The translations under genes were made by a program, and so were the position numbers. From positions 1 through 47,390 of the forward strand of contig DKTR01000092.1 of assembly GCA_002473385.1 (NCBI GenBank): a stretch of 47,390 nucleotides of DNA, given 5' to 3'. A model generated the notes under the pieces. It was not told where the DNA came from and ran no database searches. It saw only the letters and a list, made by a program, of their open reading frames with translations. This document shows positions 8,078 through 17,541 of this stretch, in pieces. This DNA comes from Lachnospiraceae bacterium UBA7225 (lineage in GTDB: Bacteria; Bacillota; Clostridia; Lachnospirales; Lachnospiraceae). Numbering within the stretch: position 1 is the stretch's first letter; every line of letters starts with the position of its first letter.

Positions 8078-10085
8078 TCTGCTGTTTTAAAATCACCACA
8101 TCATAAGCTTTCAGCTCTGCTGCCCGGCTTACCTCGCAGCCACTGATCATTTCCGTATATGTTTTTTTCAGCGGAACAAACACCGGATACGCGTTGTGAT
8201 TCAGAATAAACAATGCTTCCTGTTTTCCATCTGTGGCTGGAACAATTTCCACACCATCTATCGCATATGCCTCTACCGGTATTCCCGTCTTACCACAGAG
8301 ATAGCGTGCCAGCCTTTCCATTGCCGTCTCATCCAAGTCGCAGCCCAGATAATATACACTGCCCTTACCATATGCATTTACCGTAAAGCACGGCGTTCCG
8401 GCATAAAAGTCACTGGTATAAACGCCAAGTGTTTCTGCTGTTCCCGGTGTAATAATATCGCACCAGAGGTCTGCCGTTCCCGCACCGAACACACCGGAAA
8501 CTGTCGTCTGCTTCTCCAGCAGCGGATCATAATCATGAATCTCTATGCCCGCTATCTCAGCAAAGCTTCCCGGAACAGACTCTGTGAGCATGGCATTTTC
8601 CATCGTTTTGACACCACTGCGAAAGGTAAGTAGCAGCCTGCCGCCCTGTTTTACATATTTTTCCAGATTCTTCTTCTGCTCATCGCTCACCATTAAAAGC
8701 GCGGGAGCAAGCACCAATTCATAGGACTGAAGATCCTCCTGGGGTGCCGCAAATTCCACCGGAATACCCATCTTATAAAACGCCCGGTAATAATCCAGCA
8801 GCAGTGTGTCGTAATGGAAATTTTCTACATGTTTGTGTATCGCATGGCTCCACTCACTGTCAAATGATTTCAAAATCGCCACCTTCGCCTTTGGCATCAG
8901 CGGTCCGTAAACCTTACTCAATTTTTCCATCTCCGCGCCTACCTGTGCGATTTCCTGCAGCCTGCGGTTTGGCTTTCCATCGTGACCAAGAATGCCGTGC
9001 CAGTATTCCTCCGTTCCGAACGGGCAGGCTCTCCAACGGAAATAAACCACCGTATCCGCTCCGTTTGCAACCGCCTGGTACGTCCACAGACGCAACTTGC
9101 CGGGTGTCGGCGTCGGACCCATCTTGCTCCATCCACAGGCACCGCTCTGCTGCTCCATCACCCAGAAAGGCTGATGCTTGTAGCTTCGCAGCAATGCGTG
9201 GTCTCTCGATACTGTCTCATCCTTCGCCTTGCCCCACTGAAACTCAATATAATTATCCCAGGTGACAAAATCCAGCTCCTTCGACATTTTAAAATAATCA
9301 ATACCAGTTCCGGAATTCACCGCCGCATCCAGCATGTTTGTTGTTATCGGCCTGTCACTGTATCTGCGGATAATGTCCGCCTGTTCTTTCATAAAGCTAA
9401 TTACCGAATCGCTACAAAAACGATCGAAGTCCAGAAGAAGACCCGGATTCTGTCCCTGCGTATCGTGACAAGTATCATAACAGGCACCTGCCTGCGGAAT
9501 AATCACCTCGTCAAAGCTGTTGTACGTCTGACTCCAGAATACCGTTCCATATACCTCATTCAGCCGGTCAATAGTACCAAATTTCTTCTCCAGATATTTC
9601 TGGAATTTGCTTCTGCACTTTGAGCAATAGCATCTGGTCGTATTCGCCCAGCCAAGCTCATTGTCAATCTGCCAGTCCTCCACCGCCGGATGCTTTCCGT
9701 ATCTGGAAGCGATTTTTTCCACCAGAATCCGGTTCTGTTCGCGATACACATCACTGTTAAAGCAATAATGCTTACGCGTGCCGAAAATCTTACTGTTTCC
9801 GTGAATATCCGCCTGGTAAATTTCATCCCCGTATTTATCAGTCATCCACTTCGGCGGTGTGGCAGACGGTGTTCCCAGAACTACTTTCATACTGTGCTTT
9901 TCCATAAAATCCAGAATCTCATCCATCCACGCAAACTGATAATCGCCTTCCCGCGGCTCAAACAGGCTCCAGTCAAACTCTCCAATTCTTACCACACGAA
10001 TTCCTGCTTCATGCATCAATTCCAGATCAATTTGCCAACGGCTTTTTTCCCAGTGTTCCGGATAATAATCCGCACCTAATCTCAT
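8070..10085 (-). CDS. GH42 beta-galactosidase
   Basis: A 671-residue family 42 glycoside hydrolase. The acid/base is Glu143 in WQIDNELGW, and the nucleophile Glu311 lies in FWVMEQQSGACGW. Cysteines 152, 154 and 157 (CYCSKC) match the family zinc cluster. A TIM barrel (1-390) is followed by the trimerisation domain and a small C-terminal beta domain. There is no signal peptide, so it acts inside the cell on imported beta-galactosides such as galacto-oligosaccharides or arabinogalactan fragments. Start: ATG at 10085, 9 nt after GGAGG; another ATG at 10091 lies too close to the site. It lies 69 bp behind GH3 and overlaps the AraC gene, placing it in the mgl operon. Confidence 0.93.
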   Translation of the reverse strand: MRLGADYYPEHWEKSRWQIDLELMHEAGIRVVRIGEFDWSLFEPREGDYQFAWMDEILDFMEKHSMKVVLGTPSATPPKWMTDKYGDEIYQADIHGNSKIFGTRKHYCFNSDVYREQNRILVEKIASRYGKHPAVEDWQIDNELGWANTTRCYCSKCRSKFQKYLEKKFGTIDRLNEVYGTVFWSQTYNSFDEVIIPQAGACYDTCHDTQGQNPGLLLDFDRFCSDSVISFMKEQADIIRRYSDRPITTNMLDAAVNSGTGIDYFKMSKELDFVTWDNYIEFQWGKAKDETVSRDHALLRSYKHQPFWVMEQQSGACGWSKMGPTPTPGKLRLWTYQAVANGADTVVYFRWRACPFGTEEYWHGILGHDGKPNRRLQEIAQVGAEMEKLSKVYGPLMPKAKVAILKSFDSEWSHAIHKHVENFHYDTLLLDYYRAFYKMGIPVEFAAPQEDLQSYELVLAPALLMVSDEQKKNLEKYVKQGGRLLLTFRSGVKTMENAMLTESVPGSFAEIAGIEIHDYDPLLEKQTTVSGVFGAGTADLWCDIITPGTAETLGVYTSDFYAGTPCFTVNAYGKGSVYYLGCDLDETAMERLARYLCGKTGIPVEAYAIDGVEIVPATDGKQEALFILNHNAYPVFVPLKKTYTEMISGCEVSRAAELKAYDVVILKQQNA

Positions 10086-10154
10086 TTGCATATTCCTCCT
10101 TTCCCATTTTGACCGACTGCAGCTCCCCCACCCGGACAGCCGCAGCCGCGTTTC

Positions 10155-12230
10155 TCATTCCTGGAATACGACTTCCACGCTCTTTAAGCTTTCCTGTCTG
10201 CTGCAATTGCCCGCAAAAGCCGTATATGTAATGTCTTCTTCCACAAAATCATCCTTCGCCTCGTCAAAATATGCCATAGAGGCTTTGGTAAATTTCAGTG
10301 TTACCTTCTGCTCTTCCCCCGGATTTAAGGTCACTCTCGTAAAATCACGCAGCACCTTCACCGGACGGTCTACCGCACTGCCCTGGCAGCCCACGTAGAG
10401 CTGTACCACTTCTGTGCCAGCTACGCTGCCGGTATTTTTCACTGTCACTGTAATCTTTGCCGTACCGTCAAATACCTCCGCTGTCGGCTGACTGATTTCA
10501 AACGTGGTGTAGGACAGCCCGTATCCAAACGGATACAGCACATCAATCCCCTCTTTTTCCATCTTGCAGTAGCCGTGATAATAACCATACTCGATTTCCG
10601 TGCAGTCCGGATCAAAATACGGATAATCCTCCTCATGATAAGCCACCGTATACGGAAGCTTTCCGCTCGGGCATACATCGCCAAAAAGAATATCTGCCAG
10701 CGCCGTTCCGCCCTCCATACCGCTGTAGAAAGAGAACAAAATTGCCGGGACATCCTTCTCCCACTCATCGATCAGAATTGCACTGCTTCCCACGATGGAC
10801 ACGATGGTGTTCGGGCAAAGTCCCTTCGTGCCCTCGATCAGATCAATGTCTCTCTGATGCAGCCGCATGGAAACGCGGTCACCGCCCATCTCCGCAATAT
10901 CGCTTCTGTCCGCCAGGAACTCGCCCTCGTCACTGTGGATATAGCCTGCCACAATCACCACAGCATCCGCGTCCGTCGCCAGCCGTCTTGCCGCTTCCAT
11001 ATCTTTCCCATCATTATAGAGAATCTGCGCGCGCGGCATCTTTTTCATCAGCCCTTTCAGCGGTGTCACCGTATAGTATGGATGCACCTTGCTGGAACCG
11101 TGGTCGCCGATATTTTCCATATCGCCAAGGACGCCGAGCACTACGATCTTTTCTGTCTTTTTCTTATCCAGTGGAAGCACTCCGCCTTCGTTTTTCAGAA
11201 GTACCATTGATTCCTGCGCCGCTCTTTTTGCCACAGCAACATGCTTTTCACAGGCAAGCAGCTCCTCACTGTATTCCTGCGGGTCCTTTCTTGTCTCATA
11301 GTAAAGGACCGTGCGCAAAATATAGCCAACTGCCTCATCCAGGTCCGCCATTTCCAGTCTGCCGTCCTCCAGCGCTTTCGGAATATCCTCAATGTAATGG
11401 CAGAAACACGGCATCTCGATATTCATGCCGCCTTTTACGCCCTTCACGCCATCGTGAACTGCCCACAGGAAATCGGAAAGAGTAAAGCCCTCAAAGCCCC
11501 ATTTATCCCTTAAAATATCCCGCAGAAGATAACTGCTTTCCGAAGCCTGCTCGCCCAGCACCTTATTGTAAGCACCCATCACAGAGGCAGCTCCCTCCTC
11601 AATGCAGCGTTTAAAATGCGGAAGATAGACCTCATGGAGCGAACGCTTATCAATCTGAACATCCGCTTTAAATCTGGCATTTTCAATGCTGTTCAGCGCA
11701 AAATGCTTAATGCACGCCATGACATTCTGGCTCTGGATGCCCCGTGTCAGCGCAGCCCCCATCTCGCCGAGATGGTACTGATCCTCGCCGTAGCACTCCT
11801 GCGCGCGTCCCCAGCGCGGATTGCGCGGCAGATTTATGCACACGCCGCCAAAATAATTTCCGCCCACCGCGCGCACCTCTGCACCGATGACCTCTCCTAT
11901 CTCTTCCTCCAGCTCGCGGTCGAATGTCGCGCCTCTCGCCATTGAAACCGGAAAGCAGGTAGCCGAACCTGACACCACGCCACGCGGACCGTCCACAAAG
12001 CGCACATTCGGCAGCCCCAGGCGCTCCACCGGCATCGTGGGATAGGGTTTTACATTATAATGCTCAATCAGAAACAGATCGTCCAGCAGCTTCTGCTCCG
12101 TCACCTGTCCAGACATAATTCCGATTTTCTCATCAACCGTCAGCTCACCCAGCAGTCCGTCCACAAATTTCTGTATGGTTTCTTTTGAACAATCCTCTGT
12201 CAATACGGTATTCTTTACCACTTCACGCAT
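10155..12230 (-). CDS. GH3 beta-glycosidase
   Basis: A 691-residue GH3 enzyme with the full (alpha/beta)8 domain, alpha/beta sandwich and C-terminal fibronectin III-like domain. The nucleophile is Asp253 in GFTLSDFLWAVHDG, and KHFALN (185-190) is the substrate-binding motif. SDF replaces the common SDW. It is cytoplasmic (no signal peptide). GH3 enzymes of this layout include beta-glucosidases, beta-xylosidases and beta-galactosidases; given mglBAC and GH42 next door, a galactoside or mixed plant oligosaccharide is likely, but specificity cannot be read. Start: ATG at 12230 with AAGGAGA upstream; TTG at 12236 is too close to that site. It is 18 bp behind mglC, in the same transcript. Confidence 0.9.
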   Translation of the reverse strand: MREVVKNTVLTEDCSKETIQKFVDGLLGELTVDEKIGIMSGQVTEQKLLDDLFLIEHYNVKPYPTMPVERLGLPNVRFVDGPRGVVSGSATCFPVSMARGATFDRELEEEIGEVIGAEVRAVGGNYFGGVCINLPRNPRWGRAQECYGEDQYHLGEMGAALTRGIQSQNVMACIKHFALNSIENARFKADVQIDKRSLHEVYLPHFKRCIEEGAASVMGAYNKVLGEQASESSYLLRDILRDKWGFEGFTLSDFLWAVHDGVKGVKGGMNIEMPCFCHYIEDIPKALEDGRLEMADLDEAVGYILRTVLYYETRKDPQEYSEELLACEKHVAVAKRAAQESMVLLKNEGGVLPLDKKKTEKIVVLGVLGDMENIGDHGSSKVHPYYTVTPLKGLMKKMPRAQILYNDGKDMEAARRLATDADAVVIVAGYIHSDEGEFLADRSDIAEMGGDRVSMRLHQRDIDLIEGTKGLCPNTIVSIVGSSAILIDEWEKDVPAILFSFYSGMEGGTALADILFGDVCPSGKLPYTVAYHEEDYPYFDPDCTEIEYGYYHGYCKMEKEGIDVLYPFGYGLSYTTFEISQPTAEVFDGTAKITVTVKNTGSVAGTEVVQLYVGCQGSAVDRPVKVLRDFTRVTLNPGEEQKVTLKFTKASMAYFDEAKDDFVEEDITYTAFAGNCSRQESLKSVEVVFQE

Positions 12231-12248
12231 AATCAAACTCTCCTTTGC

Positions 12249-13268
12249 TTATTTGCGTTTCGCATATTTTCTCATATCAATGATAACGGCGAACACAATG
12301 ATCAGACCTTTTACAATATACTGCCAGTACATATTTACGCCGATAAAGGAAAGACCATAGTTAATAACGGTGAAAATCAGCACGCCAATCACGATGCCTC
12401 CGACGCTTCCGATACCGCCCGACATCGACACGCCGCCTACCACACAGGCTGCGATAGCATCCATTTCATAGCCGTTTCCCGTTGTATTCGATGCACTTCC
12501 GATACGTCCTACTTCCAGCACGGCCGCCACCGCGTACATCACTGCCGCCAGCGCATAGACCATCACCTGGATTTTTACCACATTCACACCGGAAACCTGC
12601 GCTGCCTCCGGGTTGCCTCCGATGGCATACATATATTTGCCAAACTTCGTCTTATTCCAGAGCACCCACATCACCGCCACGATGATTGCCGCAATAATAA
12701 TCAGATACGGAATCTGAATCGGTCCGATCTTCACGCTGCGGATACACATATCCGTCAGCTTTGAGGTAATTCCGCCGATTGGCTGCGCACCATAGGGTTC
12801 CCGGTCAAAGTAGATTGAAGATGCCCCGTACAGGCAAAGCTGCATAGCAAGCGTCGCAATAATCGGCGGCACCTTCAGAACAGCCACACAGATACCGGAA
12901 ATCATGCCGAGTACCGCACAGATTGCCATGACCAGTAGAAGCGGTACAATCACCGGAAGCTCCGCCAGATTCGGGTACATACGGTATGCGTAAGTTGTCG
13001 TCTGCAAAAGAGACGCCGAAATAACCGCCGCCAGACCAATCATTCGTCCGGTAGACAAATCACATCCCCTCACCATCAGTACCATACCTGCTGCCAGCGC
13101 AATAATAATACGCGTTGCCGACTGCGCCAGTATATTTTTGAAGTTGGTAATGGATAAAAACCGCGGCTCTATGCAGATAACTGCTATAATCAGAACAAGC
13201 AGCACCACATAAATAATTTTTTCCATGAATAATTGCTTTATTGAAGATTTCGACTTTTCCACTTTCAT
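12249..13268 (-). CDS. mglC: Galactose/methyl-galactoside ABC transporter permease MglC
   Basis: A 339-residue permease of the ribose/galactose (RbsC/MglC) family. It is hydrophobic throughout with about ten predicted membrane segments, and carries the family signature around VSGVNVVKIQVMVYALAAV and the loop ACVVGGVSMSGGIGSVGG, which contacts the ATPase. It forms the membrane channel for the sugar delivered by MglB and works with MglA, encoded 10 bp upstream. The start may be the ATG at 13268, but GGAGG is then only 2 nt away; GTG at 13262, 8 nt from GGAGG, is an attractive alternative. Confidence 0.92.
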   Translation of the reverse strand: MKVEKSKSSIKQLFMEKIIYVVLLVLIIAVICIEPRFLSITNFKNILAQSATRIIIALAAGMVLMVRGCDLSTGRMIGLAAVISASLLQTTTYAYRMYPNLAELPVIVPLLLVMAICAVLGMISGICVAVLKVPPIIATLAMQLCLYGASSIYFDREPYGAQPIGGITSKLTDMCIRSVKIGPIQIPYLIIIAAIIVAVMWVLWNKTKFGKYMYAIGGNPEAAQVSGVNVVKIQVMVYALAAVMYAVAAVLEVGRIGSASNTTGNGYEMDAIAACVVGGVSMSGGIGSVGGIVIGVLIFTVINYGLSFIGVNMYWQYIVKGLIIVFAVIIDMRKYAKRK

Positions 13269-13278
13269 TTCCTCCAGC

Positions 13279-14772
13279 CTATATAAATTTCGCAGAAGCT
13301 TCCATAATCTGATACTGCGTCACTTCCTTCGCATCAAAGATTCCAGAAAAATGTCCGTTGCTCATTACCATAATCCGGTCGCATACGCCAAACAGCTCCG
13401 GCATCTCTGAGCTTACCATGATAATGCTCTTTCCCTCCGCCACCAGCTCGTTCATGAGCTGATAGATCTCGTATTTTGCGCCCACGTCAATTCCTCTGGT
13501 CGGTTCGTCCAAAAGCAGTATCTCCGGGTTTGTCAGAAGCCACCTGCCCAGGATTACCTTCTGCTGATTGCCGCCGGATAAGTTGCCGATCTTTTCCTTC
13601 GGCGAAGACGTCTTTACATGGATTTTTTCAATGGTTTCCTGCACCTCTTTGTCAATCAGCGCGTTATTTAACAGACCATGTTTCTTATAAATATCGAGAT
13701 TTGCAATAATGCAGTTAAAGGAAACACTCAGATCCGCAAAAATACCGTTCTGCCGCCGTTCCTCTGTCAGCATCGCAAAGCCATTTTTCATCGCCTCCTG
13801 CGGCGTTTTATTTTCCACGGTTTTTCCCCGAAAGGTAATAGTACCGCTGCCCTTTGCCCGGATACCAAACATCGTCTCCAGGACCTCCGTGCGCCCGGCG
13901 CCTACCAGCCCGGAAATCCCAAGGATTTCTCCTTTCCGCAGTTCAAAATTCACATCTTTGAAGGCCGGTGTGAGGGAAGACAGATTCTCCACCTTCAAAA
14001 TCACCTCGCCGGACTTCGTATCGCGCTTCGGGTAGCGCTCCTTCAGTTCACGCCCGACCATCATCTGAATAATTTTTTCCGAGGTCAGCTCTTCCTTCGG
14101 CTTGGTCGCCACCCATCTGCCGTCGCGCATAACCGTAACATCATCCGATATCCGCAAAATTTCCTCCATTTTGTGAGAAATATAGATAATGCTGACTCCT
14201 CTCTCCCGCAGGCGTCCGATAATGTGGAACAGATGCTCCACCTCATTTTCCGTCAGAGACGAGGTCGGCTCGTCCATCACGATCACCTTTGAATCATAGG
14301 AAACCGCCTTGGCAATCTCCACCATCTGCCGCTGTGCCACCTGCAGGCTTCCGGTTTTTGCACGCGGATCTACCGGAATCTGCAGGTCATCAAAAATCTC
14401 CTTTGTATCCTGATACATTTTCTGATGGTCTACGAACAGCCCCTTCATCGGAAAACGCCCAAGCCAGACATTTTCCATGATATTGCGGTCCAGCACCTGA
14501 TTCAGCTCCTGGTGTACCATAGAGACATGACTGCGCAATGCATCCACCGGTCCCGCAAAGCTGACCTTTTCTCCTTCCAGAATAATTTCACCGGAATCCA
14601 GCCCGTAGATTCCAAACAGACATTTCATCAACGTCGACTTTCCAGCTCCGTTCTCTCCCATCAGAGAATGCACCGTGCCGTGCCGCACCTTCAGCGTCAC
14701 ATCATCCAGCGCCTTTACACCCGGAAAAGTTTTTGTGATATTTCGCATTTCCAGTACATATTCACTCAACAT
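13279..14772 (-). CDS. mglA: Galactose/methyl-galactoside ABC transporter ATPase MglA
   Basis: A 497-residue double ATPase energising the Mgl sugar importer on the inner face of the membrane. The first domain has a complete Walker A (GENGAGKST), an LQVAQRQ-type signature and Walker B VIVMDEPTSSL. The second has the family's usual degenerate Walker A, GLVGAGRTE, an intact LSGGNQQK signature and LLLDEPTRGID. It is therefore an ordinary member of the family, in contrast to the degraded relative at 16096-17541. The ATG at 14772 follows GAGGAG by about 6 nt. A strong hairpin at 14791-14829 separates it from mglB and should lower its expression relative to the binding protein. Confidence 0.93.
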   Translation of the reverse strand: MLSEYVLEMRNITKTFPGVKALDDVTLKVRHGTVHSLMGENGAGKSTLMKCLFGIYGLDSGEIILEGEKVSFAGPVDALRSHVSMVHQELNQVLDRNIMENVWLGRFPMKGLFVDHQKMYQDTKEIFDDLQIPVDPRAKTGSLQVAQRQMVEIAKAVSYDSKVIVMDEPTSSLTENEVEHLFHIIGRLRERGVSIIYISHKMEEILRISDDVTVMRDGRWVATKPKEELTSEKIIQMMVGRELKERYPKRDTKSGEVILKVENLSSLTPAFKDVNFELRKGEILGISGLVGAGRTEVLETMFGIRAKGSGTITFRGKTVENKTPQEAMKNGFAMLTEERRQNGIFADLSVSFNCIIANLDIYKKHGLLNNALIDKEVQETIEKIHVKTSSPKEKIGNLSGGNQQKVILGRWLLTNPEILLLDEPTRGIDVGAKYEIYQLMNELVAEGKSIIMVSSEMPELFGVCDRIMVMSNGHFSGIFDAKEVTQYQIMEASAKFI

Positions 14773-14790
14773 CCACCGCTCCTCTTTACA

Positions 14791-14829
14791 AAAAATGGGA
14801 CCATCTCACTGGCGGGAGGTCCCATTTTT
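14791..14829 (-). terminator. Attenuator-type hairpin between mglB and mglA
   Basis: A perfect 12-bp stem pairs AAAAATGGGACC (14791-14802) with 14818-14829, with a 15-nt loop. On the - strand it is followed by T6, so it is a full intrinsic terminator. Because mglA and mglC lie beyond it in the same direction, it probably lets only part of transcription through, keeping the binding protein in excess. Confidence 0.85.
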
Positions 14830-14865
14830 ATTTTTTATTATTCTGTCCTGTTGCAGATATCCGGC

Positions 14866-15924
14866 TTACTCTGCGTAGGTAGCTGCCGCTTCGTCCACAT
14901 TTTCCGCTGTGATTGCAGAATACGGTACACGAACTGCCTTGGAGCCATCGGTATCAAACTCGAAATCAAGACCATCCAGCGGCTCCTTGCCCTGGTACAG
15001 ATTATTAGCGATTGCAACAATTACCTTACCCTGTGTCTGCGCATCCTGCAGTACAGAACCGATCAGCTCGCCGCTCTCAATCTTCTCCAGTGCCTCCGGC
15101 AATGCGTCAATGCCTACCACCGGGATATACTGCTCGCTCTCTTTTCCCTCTGTGTTGAAGCCTGCCGCCTCGATCGAAGTGAGCGCTCCGAGTGCCATTG
15201 CATCGTTTGCGCACACTACACACTCAATCTCATCGCCGTATTTGGAAACCCAGGCATCCATTTTCTCTTTTGCCTTCGTGGTATCCCACATTCCGGTATC
15301 CTCTTCCAAAAGCTCGATCTCAATGCCTGCATCCTCAATCGTAGATTTTACATGTTCTGATCTCGGCTGGCTTGCCGTATGTCCTGGATCGCCCATAAGA
15401 TTGATAAGCTGGAGCTTGCCGTCACCGTTCTTATCCATCTCCGGATTCTCATTCCAGTAATTTACAATAATTTCACCCTCGATTGCTGCGCCGTAATCGC
15501 CGCCGGTGGAAGTCACCTGGTACAGATTTTCATAGGAATTTACCACATCCTTGTCTGTAATCTCTTTGTTGAAGAAAATTACCGGGATATCGCCTGCATC
15601 CTGGCATTTCTGGATGATGGTCGGAGCTGAGGTAGTATCTACCACAGATACTGCGATCGCAACGGCGCCTTTTGCCAGCGCTGTGTCGATCTGGTTGAGC
15701 TGTGTAGACTGGTCGAGCTGTCCGTCATCAACATTTACTTCAAACACACCCTCGCTTGCACCGGTAATTGCTTTTCCGATATAAGAGTTGAAGTTGTCCG
15801 TGGAAGAGTAGATACCTGCTCCCAGGATTGGAAGATCTGCTGCCGATGCCGTCATTGCGCTTCCAAATACTGTCCCTACAGCCAATGCCGCACATAACAT
15901 ACTGCTTGTCAATTTTTTGTTCAT
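14866..15924 (-). CDS. mglB: Galactose-type sugar-binding protein MglB
   Basis: A 352-residue periplasmic-binding-protein-fold receptor of the MglB/RbsB type (Peripla_BP_4). An exported signal peptide ends at an AxA site, TASAADLP near residue 29. DKNGDGKLQ (about 143-151) resembles the calcium loop of MglB, and VCANDAMALGALTSIE is a typical second-lobe ligand region. No cysteine suitable for lipid attachment is present at the cleavage site, although binding proteins of Gram-positive bacteria are usually lipoproteins. Start: ATG at 15924 after GGAGG. It is the first gene of the importer unit, with a promoter region at 15950-15993 and an attenuating hairpin behind. Galactose or a galactoside is the probable ligand, by family and context. 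Confidence 0.92.
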   Translation of the reverse strand: MNKKLTSSMLCAALAVGTVFGSAMTASAADLPILGAGIYSSTDNFNSYIGKAITGASEGVFEVNVDDGQLDQSTQLNQIDTALAKGAVAIAVSVVDTTSAPTIIQKCQDAGDIPVIFFNKEITDKDVVNSYENLYQVTSTGGDYGAAIEGEIIVNYWNENPEMDKNGDGKLQLINLMGDPGHTASQPRSEHVKSTIEDAGIEIELLEEDTGMWDTTKAKEKMDAWVSKYGDEIECVVCANDAMALGALTSIEAAGFNTEGKESEQYIPVVGIDALPEALEKIESGELIGSVLQDAQTQGKVIVAIANNLYQGKEPLDGLDFEFDTDGSKAVRVPYSAITAENVDEAAATYAE

Positions 15925-15949
15925 TTGTTTTTCCTCCGTTCGTTTTTCG

Positions 15950-15993
15950 TTGTTTTGTACAACAAATATACCTTTTTTCCCATTTTTCTACAA
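15950..15993 (-). promoter_or_regulatory. Candidate promoter and operator of mglB
   Basis: On the - strand TTGTAG (15988-15993) and TATATT (15965-15970) are 17 bp apart. An inverted repeat, TTGTT-6-AACAA (15950-15965), overlaps the downstream edge of the -10 box. The -35 box is weak (4 of 6), which fits activation by the YesN-like regulator. The repeat may be an operator; no assay supports this. Confidence 0.45.
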
Positions 15994-16095
15994 CTTTCGT
16001 TTTTTGGGTCAATGGGTAAAATCTTTAGAAGTTGCAAAAATTCCTATATTCTTCTGTTTTTCTTCTGTTTGTCTGTGCGTTTTGCAATGTTTTTC

Positions 16096-17541
16096 TCACA
16101 ACTCATACAGCGTCTGATACGCCTCGTCCTCGTCAATTAGGCTGCCCTTTCTGATATACAGCGCATCGCCGTCCAGCATACCAAGCGCCTGCAGCCGCAT
16201 TGTAAGAATCATAACGGCAATTCCCCTGTCGCGGAAGCTTTCCAGTATCCGCAGCGTAACCTCCTTCATATGAAGGTCCGCGTCAAAAAACGGATGTTCA
16301 CAGACCAGCACACGCGGAGAAAACAGATAAAGCTTTAAAAAAGCAAGCCGCTGACATTGCAGCATTGTAAGGTCCCGCGCCTTCCGCCCCGCCATATCCG
16401 CGCCTATCCATTCCTCTATGTAAGCATCTACACTTTTTCTGTATTTTTTAAAAAAGAAAATCTGCGGTTCTTTAATAGAAAGATCCAGCATTACATTATC
16501 GCGCACCGACATATCCGGAAGCAGCATGCTTTTATACGCACGCGCATTACAGTAGGCAATTTTCTTCTTCCGCATATCCCGCTCATTCTGGAGACGAATT
16601 TTAGCCCCCTTCAGCAAAAGCTCTCCGTCATACCGCTTTTCCTGTCCACAGATAATCCGGCGGATTCCTTCCATGCTCTGCGTATCCAGACAAAGTATTT
16701 TCAGCACCTCGCCGGTACCGATCTGAAAGCTCACTTTCGACAAATACTGCGACGTAATTTCCGAAAACTGCAGGATTTTGTCATCCTCCTCCTGCTCCTC
16801 CACAGATATCTGCGACGCCCGCCCCGCCCGCTCAGACAGAAAGCTGTAAAGCTTCGTTTTCTGCAGAAAATCCGCAGAAAAACAGCCGAAATCTGTCCCG
16901 TTTTTGACAATCAATATATTTTCGGACCATTCAAAAATCAGTTCCCCAAAGGCTTCTACGAAAATAAATGTTTTGTTTTCCTTCCGAAATTGCAAAATCA
17001 GTTCATGAATTTCCTCCAATTCCCCGTTCTGTAAAAACCCGGATAGCCCCACCAGCACCAGCACTTCTTTTCCTTCTGCATATGCTTTCAGCAGCTCGAC
17101 GATCACCCGCTCCTTTTCCGTCAAAGCTTCCACTGGCTTTGCAATGTCAATTTCAAGCCCGAAGTGTTCCAGATATTTCCGGGTCTGCTCCTGATAACGG
17201 ACAGAATGCACCCACTGGCTCTGTTCTGTGAAAATACAGATATTTTCTGTGACCGATAGTGTATATATCAGCTTACTCTTTTTCTGTATAATAGAAAATT
17301 TCTTTTGCAGGAGATGAGAAAACGCGGCACTCTTCATTGATTCCCCGCGATATTTTATTTTTCCATCCAAAATCTCGCAACTTCCTCCAAAAAGCGCCAT
17401 TATTTTTTCTTTTTCCTCTATGCTGTCACACAAAATCCCATAGAAATCTTTTTCATAAATATGAAGAGAAAAATTATGGAATATTTTACTCTCATTCAAC
17501 AGCATAGAAACATTTTCTAATACAAATTGTTCTTTCTTCAT
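16096..17541 (-). CDS. Degenerate MglA-like double ABC protein (pseudo-ATPase) in a two-component operon
   Basis: A 481-residue protein with the length and two-domain plan of RbsA/MglA sugar ATPases but without their catalytic residues. In domain 1 the Walker A position reads GILCDSIEEKEK (35-46), the signature position EALTEKER (138-145) and the Walker B position VLVLVGL (160-166); no lysine loop, LSGG or D-E pair remains. In domain 2 the corresponding segments are ILCLDTQSMEG (282-292), DLTMLQCQR (390-398) and VLVCEHPFFD. The reading frame is intact, so this is probably selected loss of activity, not decay. Its ATG overlaps the kinase stop codon (ATGA) and mglB follows 172 bp later. It may hold MglC or the kinase and pass transport state to the sensor. 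Fold by pattern; function inferred. Confidence 0.7.
   Translation of the reverse strand: MKKEQFVLENVSMLLNESKIFHNFSLHIYEKDFYGILCDSIEEKEKIMALFGGSCEILDGKIKYRGESMKSAAFSHLLQKKFSIIQKKSKLIYTLSVTENICIFTEQSQWVHSVRYQEQTRKYLEHFGLEIDIAKPVEALTEKERVIVELLKAYAEGKEVLVLVGLSGFLQNGELEEIHELILQFRKENKTFIFVEAFGELIFEWSENILIVKNGTDFGCFSADFLQKTKLYSFLSERAGRASQISVEEQEEDDKILQFSEITSQYLSKVSFQIGTGEVLKILCLDTQSMEGIRRIICGQEKRYDGELLLKGAKIRLQNERDMRKKKIAYCNARAYKSMLLPDMSVRDNVMLDLSIKEPQIFFFKKYRKSVDAYIEEWIGADMAGRKARDLTMLQCQRLAFLKLYLFSPRVLVCEHPFFDADLHMKEVTLRILESFRDRGIAVMILTMRLQALGMLDGDALYIRKGSLIDEDEAYQTLYEL

Noticed and set aside
10742..11485. A 247-codon open frame on the + strand inside the GH3 gene.
   Set aside because: Composition (Pro, Ser, Arg, His rich) is that of an antisense shadow; the GH3 frame has all catalytic motifs.
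14425..15360. A 311-codon open frame on the + strand across mglA and mglB.
   Set aside because: It is antisense to two well supported genes and to the hairpin between them, and no domain is recognisable.
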